NCBI GenBank assembly: GCA_036417435.1
Contig: CM070901.1
Coordinates: forward strand, 160,414,044 to 160,478,043
DNA length: 64,000 nt
Origin: Inia geoffrensis
Taxonomy: Eukaryota > Chordata > Mammalia > Artiodactyla > Iniidae
Direction: 5' to 3'
Position numbers and translations under genes: made by a program. The notes under the pieces were generated by a model. The model had not been told where the DNA came from, did not search any database, and saw only the letters and a program-made list of their open reading frames with translations. Shown here one piece after another: positions 1-12,200 of the stretch. How positions within the stretch are numbered: the first letter of the stretch is position 1; every line of letters starts with the position of its first letter.

Positions 1-167
1 TTGAACCTGGGCTGGGACTAAACCAGGACATTTTCAAGACCTAAGGTAAAAACTCACAGGACCATTTTACATGGTCACAGGTCAGCCTCACTGGGATAGT
101 GGACTAAAAGACAGACCTCACTAGTACAACCCAGCACAGCCTTTAAGGAGGGATGTATATTCCTTAC

Positions 168-242
168 CCACAGAGCCACCAGTAGATAGCTGACAGAACT
201 CAAAGAGGCCATCAAATACCGGACAGTCCTCACCAACGTTAA
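168..242 (-). CDS. HDAC1: HDAC1 coding exon 4 (residues 94-118)
   Basis: This 75-base exon is easy to miss because it is short and split. The acceptor TTTTTTCAAG is followed by TTAACGTTGG, which completes Phe94 and then reads [20 protein letters not shown]. It ends GGCTCTGTGG before a GTAAGG donor in phase 1. It carries Asp99, which contacts the backbone of acetyl-lysine substrates in class I HDACs. The next exon lies outside the window. Confidence 0.95.
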
Positions 243-3200
243 CTTGAAAAAACATAGGAAAAGGTTAGTTTCCACAATTTCCTTTAGTTTTTGTTTACAT
301 ATTTATGAGCTGATGGAAAAAATGCAGAATTTGGATTCAGAAGGCTTGGGTTCTTGTCCAGGCTCTACTACTTACTGGCTGTGTGACTGGGTCCAGTCAT
401 TTAACTTTCTTGAGCTTTCGTTCATTATCTATAACTAGCAATAATGACATCCACCATACCCAATTGTTGAGAAGATTGACAGAAATCTTATATGGGGAAG
501 CATTTAGCAAGTAAATACTTGGAAAATGTTGGCTCATTCCTGAGGGAGAAAAATATAGCCTCTTATTTCAGCCTGGGTTTGTTCCTGGACCTCACTCCAG
601 CTGGCCAACAAGGAAGTGAAGAACAGAGACCTATACTGTCATCCACTGGATGCTTAACAACGTGCCGGACACTACGCTCAGTGCTTTAAGTACCTGGTGT
701 CGTTTATCCTCACACACCTGAGGTAGGATCTGGTCCTGTTTTATAAATGGAGCAACAGGCTCAAAGAGGTGAACTGTCAGTAAATGGCAGAGGCGGTATT
801 CAAGGATTGGTCTGCCTGTCCTAAAAGCCTACGAAAATATACTCTGGCCTCTTCCCCAGTAATTCCACATACACAGTCTCATTTGATCCTAACAACCCCA
901 AAAAAGCTGGACGAGACAAATATCAACCCCACTGTGCAGAGGAACAAACAGATGTGGAGAAGTTAAGTGACTCGCCCAAGGTTATATAGCCAGGCAGTGG
1001 TAGAACCAGAGGCCAGGTGTCCTGACTCCCACAGTCCAGTGATCTTCTACTATACCAAGTGACAACTGGAGGAAAGTTATTTCAGGCCTAAGGGGTAAAA
1101 GTACAAACTAACACATAATGTGGAAACACATGCAAACCAATAATGCAAATAAAATGAAAAAGACAGGAAGGGAAGCACACCTGAAGGCTGTAGACTCAGA
1201 GCTACAGAGGAACCTTATGGCTCCAAGTCTGCTCTCACAGAAAAGGAAACTGCTGAGACATCAATGATATACACAAGTTAGAGGCAGGGGTGGGGCTAAA
1301 TTCTTGTTCTCTTGTCCCAGCCTTCCCATTGCATGCATTATTATCAACAGGGGTTCCCAAAGTAGAGCAAGGAGGAGGAGCCCTAGGATGAGGAGGGTAG
1401 GAGAGCCCAGCTTAGACTGTGGTGACCTCTTGAGACACAGCTGAAGCTCAAGGTTTGCAATAACCACAAGAGTTACCACCTCTGGCACTGCCCTAAACTT
1501 GGGAGGGTGCTCTGATCTGGTGCCCTGCCAAGCACAGTGCTCCGAGGAAAGGTGGCGTGTGTATGGGGGTAAGCAGTAGGTGGCTCTCTCCCCCACTTCC
1601 CAGGTAAACACTGGGAGGCTGTGTCAATAAGAACTTTGGTCCCTGAGGCCAGGGTGTTTATTTATCCATCGGCAATTGATTTCCCTCTCTGGCTGCTTCC
1701 TCCTTCAGTGGGTTTGGCCTGTCTGGGTTTCCAAAGCTTCGCTTATACTCCAATTTGAGATATGGAGCTCCCATGACAAGAAATTGGTATTTTAGAAATG
1801 AGAAAAAATATATTCCTTCAGGCCCCAAACCAATATGTGGCTCAGATGGCCAGTCCATTATTCCCAGCTCAAGGGAGCTGTGTGATTACAGACGGAAAAG
1901 GGGTAAAATGGGAGAGCAGACCCTCACTTGGGACTAATCTGTGAGACTAGGGAGGACTTTTCTGTGGGTTTTCCCTCTTCCCACTATAAATACTTCTCTC
2001 ATTCTTAGGCTGGCTTTAGACTGACGGGGAGCAATACTGGGTGAGAGATGGGGGAGCAGACGTAGGTCAAGAAGGCACTAAAGAGCATATACGGCAGAAA
2101 GAGACACATGGGATTAAACACTGACTTCAGGATAGTGGTTACACCTTGGTGGCGGTGGGAACGGGGTGGAGAGGGGAGTAGAAGAGAAAGGGCATGTGAT
2201 CAAAGAGAGGTGCCCAGGAGGGCTTCAACTGTACTGGCAATGTTTTCTTTCTTAGGCTGGTTGTAGGGACATGTTTGATCATTGTATTATTTTTTATATT
2301 TTTGTGTGTGTGTCTGAAATATTTTATGTGCAACATATTTTAAAATAGTCCAGAATCAGGAAACCAGAGTTCCATTCTCCATTCTACCACTATCTTGCTG
2401 TGTGACCCTGGGAAAGTCATTTCACCTCCCTGGGCTTCAGTTTATACATCTACAAAATGGACAAGAATGCCTCAAAATTTTACCAGCACAAGTCCCTTTT
2501 ATCACGTTTCTACCATAGCCTCATGTTTTGATAGACTATCTGCCAAAAATAAAAACTGCATTTATTTATGTTCCCATTTTTAATTATTAAAAATTATGTC
2601 AGAACTTCTGCTTAAGATTCTCAAATTCTCAAAGTGACCATAAAGCATTTAAATTACATTCTAGCAAGAGCAGGGAAACCAGACTTATTTGGACTTATTA
2701 CAGGTATTAACTGCCTAGGTTAGGTGTTGGTAAATACTGAAAAAAGCTCAGCTCGTCATCCCTGTTATTGTCCCTATAGACACCCCTGGTTATAAAGCAC
2801 TGCACTAGTGACATCTCTCTGATTCAAGTCAGTAAGGTGCCTTGAAGTACTTAGAGAACCTCATCCTTTTTTTTTTTTTTTAATTTTTAAATTTAATTTT
2901 ATTTTTTTATACAGCAGGTTCTTATCAGTTATCTATTTTATACATATGAGCATATATATGTCAATCCCAATCTCCCAATTCATCCCACCACCACCACTCC
3001 CCCGTGCCACTTTCCCCGCGTGGTGTCCATACGTTTGTTCTCTACATCTGTGTCTCTATTTCTGCCCTGCAAACCAGTTCATCTGTACCATTTTTCTAGG
3101 TTCCACATATATGCATTAATATATGATATTTGTTTTTCTTTCTGACTTACTTCACTCTGTATGACAGTCTCTAGATCCATCCACATCTCTACAAATGACC

Positions 3201-6200
3201 CAATTTCATTCCTTTTTATGGCTGAGTAATATTCCATTGTATATATGTACCACATCTTCTTTATCCATTCGTCTGTCGATGGGCATTTAGGTTGCTTCCA
3301 TGACCTGGCTATTGCAAATAGTTCTGCAATGAACATTGGGGTGCATGTGTTTTTTTGAATTATGGTTTTCTCTGGGTATATGCCCAGTAATGCGATCGCT
3401 GGGCCATCTGGTAATTCTGGTAATTCTAGAATTGTAGAATTCTAGAAATCTGGTAATTCTATTTCTAGTTTTTTAAGGAACCTCCATACTGTTCTCCATA
3501 GTGGCTGTATCAATTTACATTCCCACCAACAGTGCAAGAGGGTTCCCTTTTCTCCACACCCTCTCCAGCATTTGTTGTTTGTAGATTTTCTGATGATGCC
3601 CATTCTAACTGGTGTGAGGTGATACCTCATTATAGTTTTTATTTGCATTTCTCTAATAATTAGTGACGTTGAGCAGCTTTTCATGTGCTTCTTCTCTCTT
3701 CTTTGGGGAAATGTCTATTTAGGTCTTCTGCCCATTTTTGGATTGAGTTGTTTGTTTTTTTTAATATTGAGCTGCATGAGCCGTTTATATATTTTGGAGA
3801 TTAATCCTTTGTCCTTTGATTTGTTTGTGTATGGTGTTAGGGAGTGTTCTACTTTCATTCTTTTACATGTAGCTGTCCAGTTTTCCCAGCACCACTTATT
3901 GAAGAGACTCTCTTTTCTCCATTGTATGTTCTTGCCTCCTTTGCTATAGATTAGTTGACCATAGGTGCGTGGGTTTATCTCTGGGCTTTCTATCCTGTTC
4001 CATTGATCTATATTTCTGTTCTTGTGCTAGTACCATATTGTCTTGATTACTGTAGCTTTGTGGTATAGTCTGAAGTCAGGGAGTCTGATTCCTCCAGCTC
4101 CGTGTTTTTCCCTCAAGACTGCTTTGGCTATTCGGGGTCTTTTGTGGCTCCATACAAATTTTAAGATTTTATATTCTCGTTCTGTAAAAAATGCCACTGG
4201 TAATTTGATAGGGATTGCATTGAATCTGTAGGTTGCTTTGGGTAGTATAGTCATCTTCACAATATTGATTCTTCCAATCCAAGAACATGGTATATCTCTC
4301 CATCTGTTTGTGTCATCTTTGATTTCTTTCACCAGTGTCTTACAGTTTTCTGCGTACAGATCTTTTGTCTCCCTAGGTAGGTTTATTCCTAGGTATTTTA
4401 TTCTTTTTGTTGCAGTGGTAAATGGGAGTGGTTCCTTAATTTCTCTTTCAGATTTTTCATCATTAGTGTATAGGAATGCAAGAGATTTCTGTGCATTAAT
4501 TTTGTATCCTGCAACTTTGCCAGATTCATTGATTGGCTCTAGTAGTTTTCGGGTGGCATGTTTAGGATTCTCTATGTATAGTATCACGTCATCTGCAAAC
4601 AGTGACAGTTTTACTTCTTCTTTTCCAATTTGTATTCCTTTTATTTCTATTTCTTCTCTGATTGCCATGGCAATCCAAAACTATGTTGAATAATAGTGGC
4701 GAGAGTGGACATCCTTGTCCTTTTCCTGATCTTAGAGGAAATGCTTTCAGTTTTTCACCATTGAGAATGATGTTTGCTGTGGGTTTGTCGTATATGGCGC
4801 TTATTTTTTATTTTTTATTTTTTCGGTACGCGGGCCTCCCACTGCCGTGGCCCCTCCCGCCGCGGAGCACAGGCTCCGGACGCACAGGCCCAGTGGCCAC
4901 GGCCCACGGGCCCAGTCGTTCCGCGGCATGCGGGGCCCTCCCGGACCGAGGCACGAACCCGTGTCCCCCGCATCGGCAGGTGGACTCTCAACCACTGCGC
5001 CACCAGGGAAGCCCCGTATATGGCCTTTATTATGTTGAGGTAGGTTCCCTCTGTGCCCACTTTCTGGAGAGTTTTTATCATAAACGGGTGTTGAATTTTG
5101 TCAAAAGCTTTTTCTGCATCTATTGAGATGATCATATGGTTTTTTCTTCTCCAGTTTGTTAATATGGTATATCACATTGATTTGCATATCCTGAAGAATC
5201 CTTGCATCCCTGGGATAAATCCCACTTGATCATGGTGTATGATCCTTTTCATGTGTTGTTGGATTCTGTTTGCTAGCATTTTGTTGAGGATTTTGCATGT
5301 ATATTCATCAGTGATTGGCCTGTAGTTTTCTTTTTTTGTGACACCTTTATCTGGTTTTGTTATCAGGGTGATAGTGGCTTCATAGAATGAGTTTGAGAGT
5401 GTTCCTTTCTCTGCAGTTTTTTGGAAGAGTTTGAGAAGGATGGGTGTTAGCTCTTCTCTAAATGTTTGACAGAATTCACCTGTGAAGCCATCTGGTCGTG
5501 GACTTCTGTTTGTTAGACGATATATATATTTTTTAATATGTGGTTCTTTTGTGGGGTTTTTTCTCATTTATTTTTGGCTGCGTTGAGTCTTCGTTGCTGC
5601 ATGCAGGCTTTCTCTAGTTGCGGCGAGCAGGGGCTGTTCTTTGTTATGGTGCGCAGGCTTCTCATTGCAGTGGCTTCTCTTGTTGAGGAGCGTGGGCTCT
5701 AGGCACGTGGGCTTCAGCAGTTGTGGTGTACGGGCTTCATTGCTCCGCGCCATGTGAGATCTTCCCAGACCAGGGCTCGTACCTGTGTCCCCTGCATTGG
5801 CAGGCAGATTCTTAACCACTGTACCACCAGGGAAGCCCCTGTTGGAAGATTTTTAATCACAGTTTCAATTTTATTACTTGTGATTGGTCTGTTCATATTT
5901 TCTATTTCGTCCTGGTTCAGTCTTGGAAGGTTATAAGAATTTGTCCATTTCTTCCAGGTTGTCCATTTATTGGCACAGAGCTGCTTGTAGTAGTCTCTTA
6001 GGATGCTTTGTATTTCTGCGGTGTGTTGTAACTTCTCCTTTTTCATTTCTAATTTTATTGATTTGAGTCCTCCCCCTCTTTTTCTTGATGTGTCTGGCTA
6101 AAGGTTTATCAAGAGAACCTCATCTTTTTTTTTTTTTAACATCTTTACGGGAGTGTAATTGCTTTACAATGTTGTGTTAGTTTCTGCTTTATAGCAAAGT

Positions 6201-9200
6201 GAATGAGTTATACATATACATGTATCCCCATATCTCCTCCCTCCTGCGTCTCCCTCCCATCCTCCGTATCCCACCCCTCTAGGTGGTCACAAAGCACCGA
6301 GCTGATCTCCCTGTGCTATGCGGCTGCTTCACACTAGCTAGCTATTTTACATTTGGTAGTGTATATATGTCAATGCCACTCTCTCACTTCGTCCCAGCTT
6401 ACCCTTCCCCCTCCCCATGTCCTCAAGTCCATTCTCTATGTCTGCTTCTTTATTCCTGTCCTGCCCCTAGATTCTTCAGAACCATTTTTTTTTTAGATTC
6501 CATATATATGTGTTAGCGTACGGTATTTGTTTTTCTCTTTCTGACTTACTTCACTCTGTATGACAGACTCTAGGTCCACCCACCTCACTACAAATAACTC
6601 AATTCCGTTTCTTTTTATGGCTAAGTAATATTCCATTGTTTATATGTGCCACATCTTCTTTGTCGATGGACACTTAGGTTGCTTCCATGTCCTGGCTATT
6701 GTAAATAGAGCTGCAATGAACATTGTGGTACATCACTCTTTTTGAATTATGGTTTTCTCTGGGTATATGCCCAGTAGTGGGATTGCTGGGTGGTATGGTA
6801 CTTCTATTTTTAGTTTTTGAAGGAACCTCTATACCGTTCTCCATAGTGGCTGTATCAATTTACATTCCCACCAACAGTGCAAGAGGGTTCCCTTTTCTCC
6901 ACACCCTCTCCAGCATTTATTGTTTGTAGATTTTTTGATGGTGGCCATTCTGACTGGTGTGAGGTGATACCTCATTGTAGTTCTGATTTGCATGTCTCTA
7001 ATGATTAGTGATGTTCAGCATCCTTTCATGTGTTTGTTGGCAATCTGTATATCTTCTTTGCAGAAATGTCTATTTAGGTCTTCTGCCCATTTTTGGATTG
7101 GGTTGTTTGTTTTTTTGATATTGAGCTGCTTGTAAATTTTGGAGATTAATACTTTGTCAGTTGCTTCATTTGTAAATATTTTCTCCCATTCTGAGGGTTG
7201 TCTTTTCGTCTTGTTTATAGTTTCCTTTGCTGTGCAAAAGCTTTTAAGTTTCATTAGGTCCCATTTGTTTATTTTTGGTTTTATTTCCATTTCTCTAGGA
7301 GGTGGGTCAAAAAGGATCTTGCTGTGATTTATGTCATAGAGCGTTCTGCTTATGTTTTCTTCTAAGAGTTTTACAGTGTCTGGCCTTACATTTAGGTCTT
7401 TAATCCATTTTGAATTTATTTTTGTGTATGGTTCTAATTTCATTATTTTACATGTAGCTGTCCAGTTTCCCCAGCACCACTTAAAGAAGAGGCTGTCTTT
7501 TCTCCATTGTATATTCTTGCCTCCTTTATAAAAAAATAAGGTGACCGGGCTTCCCTGGTGGCACAGTGGTTGAGAGTCCACCTGTCGATGCAGGGGATGC
7601 AGGTTCGTGCCCCGGTCCTGGAAGATCCCATATGCCGTGAAGCAGCTTGGCCCGTGAGCCATGGCCACTGAACCTGCGTGTCCAGAGCCTGTGCTCCACA
7701 ACAGGAGAGGCCGCGACAGTGAGAGGCCTGCGTGCCGCCAAAAAAAAAGAAACAATAAAAAATAAGGTGACCACATGTGTGTAGGTTTATCTCTGGGCTT
7801 TCTATCCTGTTCCATTCATCTATATTTCTGCTTTTGTGCCAGTACCATACTGTCTTGATTACTGTAGCTTTGTAGTATAGTCTGAAGTCCAGAAGCCTGA
7901 TTCCTCCAGCTCCGTTTTTCTTTCTCAAAATTGCTTTGGCTATTCAGGGTCTTTTGTGTTTCCATACAAAGTGTGCAATTTTTTGTTCTAGTTCTGTGAA
8001 AAATGCCATTGGTAGTTTGATAGGGATTGCATTGAATGTGTAGAGAGCCTCATCCTTTTTACCCCCACCTTCAATGACAAAAAAATCTCAGACCTCATTT
8101 TTCAATGCACAACTTTAGAATGCTGGTTTCAGGAAAACTGGAGCAAACTGGGAGCCAGAACCAAACCTGCGCACTCCCGAGGGCCTAATATGTTGTCTGC
8201 CTTGATAGATTTGAAAATAAAAGCAATAAGTTATAACAGCAAAAGCTACTATTCACTGCTTTAAATACATTATCTTGGGCTTCCCTGGTGGCGCAGTGGT
8301 TAAGAATCCACCTGCCAATGCAGAGGACACAGGTTCGAGCCCTGGTCTGAGAAGATCCCACATGCTGCGGAGCAACTAAGCCCGTGCACCACAACTACTG
8401 AGCCTGAGAGCCTGCGCTCTAGAGCCCGCGAGACACAACTACTGAAGCCCATACTACTAGAGCCCGTGCTCAGCAATAAGAGAAGCCACCACCACGAGAA
8501 GCCTGCACACCACAACGAAGAGTAGCCCCCGCTCACCACAACTAGAGAAAGCCCTCATGCCGCAAGAAGACCAAACACAGCCAAAAATAAATAAATAAAA
8601 AATTTTAAAATAAATAAATAAATACATTATCTTACTCATCCCCCCCAAACTCCATTATGAAACAGGCACTGCTGTCTTCCTTTTAAAGAAGGTAAAACAA
8701 GGCTCAGAAAGGCTAGGGGACATACTCAAGAACACAGAGCTAAGTGGCAGAGCTATGGGATTCAAACCAAGACATCAAAGCTCATTCTCTTGCTTTAATA
8801 CCAAGCTGCTTCTCTAATGACAGCCCTCTCTACTGAGAGTGGAGCCTGATCGCTAGCCTAAATAAGTTATGGAATGGCCCTAAAGCCATCTAAAGCAAAG
8901 GAATGAATCTGTCTCACCTGGGAAGGAAATAAGACCCTGTCAATTCAGACAGTAAATACCTCACTTAGATGGGATAGCAGCTCCTGGAGTTGTGGGTGGC
9001 AAAGAAGCTTAATGCTTCATAAAAGGTCTCTGTGGTTCTCTAATCATTACCAGTGCACAATTACTGTAACAAATAAATTTCTGCCTTGGGAATCAGACTA
9101 CCTTGTGGCCAGTAGCAACAAAAAAGTGCCATAGATTTCCTGGTATTTCAAAATAAGCTGTCATAAACTATTCAAAACTTCTAGACAATAACTGTTACAT

Positions 9201-12200
9201 TGTTTATTATGAGATCTTAGGTGCTAAGGGATAATTTCTAAAATAACACAAGTGAGAAATCAGGGATGATAGTTTCTTCCCAAATTTGAACATAATTTTT
9301 CCACACAGCTAAAACAATCCCCATAATTCCTCTAAGCTGAGTGTGGCTTCTGAGATGTGACCTGTTCTGAGTTTCAAGTCCCAAGGGGCAGGGGCAGAAT
9401 CACCTTAACTCAAAGATTACATCACCTAGAGTCTAAGTGGCTGCTAAGTTCTTAACTAATACTCACATAGTGAGAGCAGTTACAGTTGCATGGAATGACA
9501 TCCAGTCCATTTTACAAAAGAAAAATCTGAGGGGAAGTGACTTGACCCAGTCAGTTAAGAGTCAGTGCCAGGACCTATATCACCTGTCTCCCCAACCCAG
9601 GTCAGTGCTTTTTCCATTACAACAATTACAGTTTGCGGGGGGATAATGTTGTGAACCTAACTGGACAAAGTTCAATCTATTTCTTACAATCAGGAAACAA
9701 AGAGAAAACCAGTCTTGAGACAAAAGAAACACTTTGGTACCCTCATGAAGCAGGGGAAATCAGGTGTCAGCTGAATGGGGGATACAAGGGAAGGTAGGGT
9801 GAGTCACTCCAACCTGAAGGGAGATCCAATTGGGGGCTTGACAGTAGGGAGGGAACAGAATGGACTTACATCTCTGCATCTGCTTGCTGTACTCAGACAT
9901 GTTATCTGGGCGGATGGAGCGCAAGAATTTAATGTAGTCATCACTGTGGTACTTGGTCATCTCCTCAGCATTGGCTTTGTGAGGGCGCTAGAGGGCAGAG
10001 GGGAGAAAAGAGCATGTTATTCTTGACTACTGCCAGTCTTCACTCAGCACTGAGCTAGGTGCTGTACAGAATAAAAAGAAATGACTGATTAGATTCAGTC
10101 CTCAAGAAACTCACAATCTAGTTAAGCAAATAAGATTATCAAAAGAGATTCCATATCTCAAGACCTAGATGGCATCTCAAGCTCTATTGCCTAGGCAAGT
10201 CTATCTTTTTTTTCTTTTTTTCCATTTTTTAATTTAAAAAATTGCTTTAAGTATTTAATTATGGTGGCAAGTCTATCTCTTGAGCCTCAATTTCCTCATT
10301 TACCAAATAGGGATAACAACGTCTACTTCACACGGAAGTGGTGAGAATTGGATGAGACTGTTAAATCTCTTTGTAAATTGTTTTACAAATCATTTTCTTT
10401 TTAATATTCAATATAACAATATATAATTATGGGCCAAATGGCTCTAAGAATTCAAGAAGAAGGGGTGACTAGTAATAACTGAAATAGATGGGAAATCCTT
10501 TATGAATCATCATCACACCAACAATTCTGATCACATCCTCCCCATAACTTCGTTGACATAGTAATTTCCAGGTTATCCCAACATTCTGATTCAGCCTGTC
10601 CTCTTTTTAAAAATTCTCTTCCTCTCCTGACTTAAAGGTGGGTCTCCTTCAAAGACAACCCTCTTCTTTTCTAATAACCAATACTTTTATAGTTTATAAA
10701 GCATTTTCAATACAGCTAACATTATTTACTCTATGCCAGTCACTGTTTTAGGCACAACCTTTTAAAGTCCATACTATTATTATCTTCACTTTGCAGTAAG
10801 GAAACTACAGCAGAGAGGGGTTAAACATAATTTGCCCAAGGTTACACGGCTAGTAAGCCGGAATAAGAACTCAAAAGGTCTGGCTCCAGGGACTATTTGA
10901 CTCTCATTTAATCCTCACTTAATATAACGAGAAATACTGAGATTGAAAGACAGATACTGTTTTATTAAAAAACACCCATAGAGGGCTTCCCTGGTGGTGC
11001 AGTGGTTAAGAATCCGTCTGCCAATGCAGGGGACACGGGTTTGAGCCCTGGTCCGGGAAGATCCCACATGCCATGGAGCAACTAAGCCCGTGCACCACAA
11101 CTATTGAGCCTGCGAGCCACAACTACTGAAGCTCGTGCGCCAAGAGCCCGTGCTCTGCAACGAGGGAAGCCACCGCAATGAGAAGCCCGCACACCACAAC
11201 AAAGAATAGGCCCTGCTCGCCGCAACTAGAGAAAGCCCACGCGCAGCAATGAAGACCCGACACAGCCAAAAATACATAGGGCTTCCCTGGTGGCGCAGTG
11301 GTTGAGAGTCCGCCTGCCGATGCAGGGGACATGGGTTCGTGCCCCGGTCCAGGAGGATCCCACATGCCGCGGAGCGGCTGGGCCCGTGAGCCATGGCCGC
11401 TGAGCCTGTGCATCCGGAGCCTGTGCTCTGCAGTGGGAGAGGCCACAGCAGTGAGACGCCCGCGTACCGCAAAATAAATAAATAAAAATTAATTAATTAA
11501 TTAAATTTATAAAAAACAAAAACACCCATAGTGAAAGAAGCAAGTAGTGGTTCCAATACTAAGTTGTTTTCACTATACGAAGCCCTTTACCCTCTTGGCA
11601 ATGTCGTCAAAGCTCTGCTTTGACTACTCGCTTCTAGATAGGTGACTGCCCAGACTTTCACTCCATCTTGATGTTCTGAGCTTCAGATTCACAATTCCAA
11701 CAGCTTCTCAGCCAGCTCCACTCACGAATCCTAGAGACACCTCAAATTCAACTGGACATTAAAACTTGTTGAGAGCCTAAAAGCATTCAAATTTAACTTT
11801 ACTTCCAGAACTTCTCTTATGCTATTTTTGTTAATGATACAAACATCCACGCTGACTGAAGACATAAGTGTCTTTAACTCTGCCCTTGTTTGCCTTCCAT
11901 TTCAGTCCATTGCCAATCCCTTTCATTATACCTCCATAATCTTGACTGTATCCACCACCTTATTTCTCCTATGCTCCTCTTTCCCAGGTTTCCTATTCTC
12001 CCCACCACCCACTCTGCTGCTCAAGACAGAAGTCAGAGCATCACCCTTGATTCCTCTTTCCTCATCTACTACATTCACCTTCTCTTGAAACTACTGCCAA
12101 CGTATCTGTCAAACCTGTCCACTTCCATCCCCAGGCCACACATTTTTGGCTTGGATTATGGCAACAATCTCCTAACTGGTATGCCACCCTCAATCTTAAC

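Larger units (their letters stand above)
2866..6111 (-). mobile_element. L1 fragment A (LINE-1, 5'-truncated)
   Basis: A 3.2 kb minus-strand L1, reading from mid ORF2 (reverse transcriptase) to a poly(A) seen as T at 2868-2882. Conceptual translation shows LFADDVIL of the RT active site, the C-terminal [16 protein letters not shown] zinc-knuckle segment and the end EKWYR near 3079. Two SINEs (4803-5015 and 5565-5839) are nested inside. It is flanked by agagaacctcatc copies at 2853 and 6112. It is almost identical to the 3' part of the L1 at 12627-19768. Confidence 0.93.
243..9869 (-). other. HDAC1 intron 3, overall content
   Basis: A 9.6 kb intron. From low to high coordinate it holds MIR relics (335-1060, 2360-2465), an old L1 3' end (2125-2345), two tandem L1 fragments with SINEs inside (2866-8041), a long SINE (8277-8619), and MIR relics (8630-8815 and 9500-9625). 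In the remaining stretches (1060-2125, 8820-9480) I recognise nothing. Confidence 0.75.

Noticed and set aside
8277..8390. tRNA genes suggested by A- and B-box-like words (tggcgcagtggtt, ggttcgagccc)
   Set aside because: These are the tRNA-derived heads of SINEs. They have A-rich tails and target duplications and do not fold to a complete cloverleaf.
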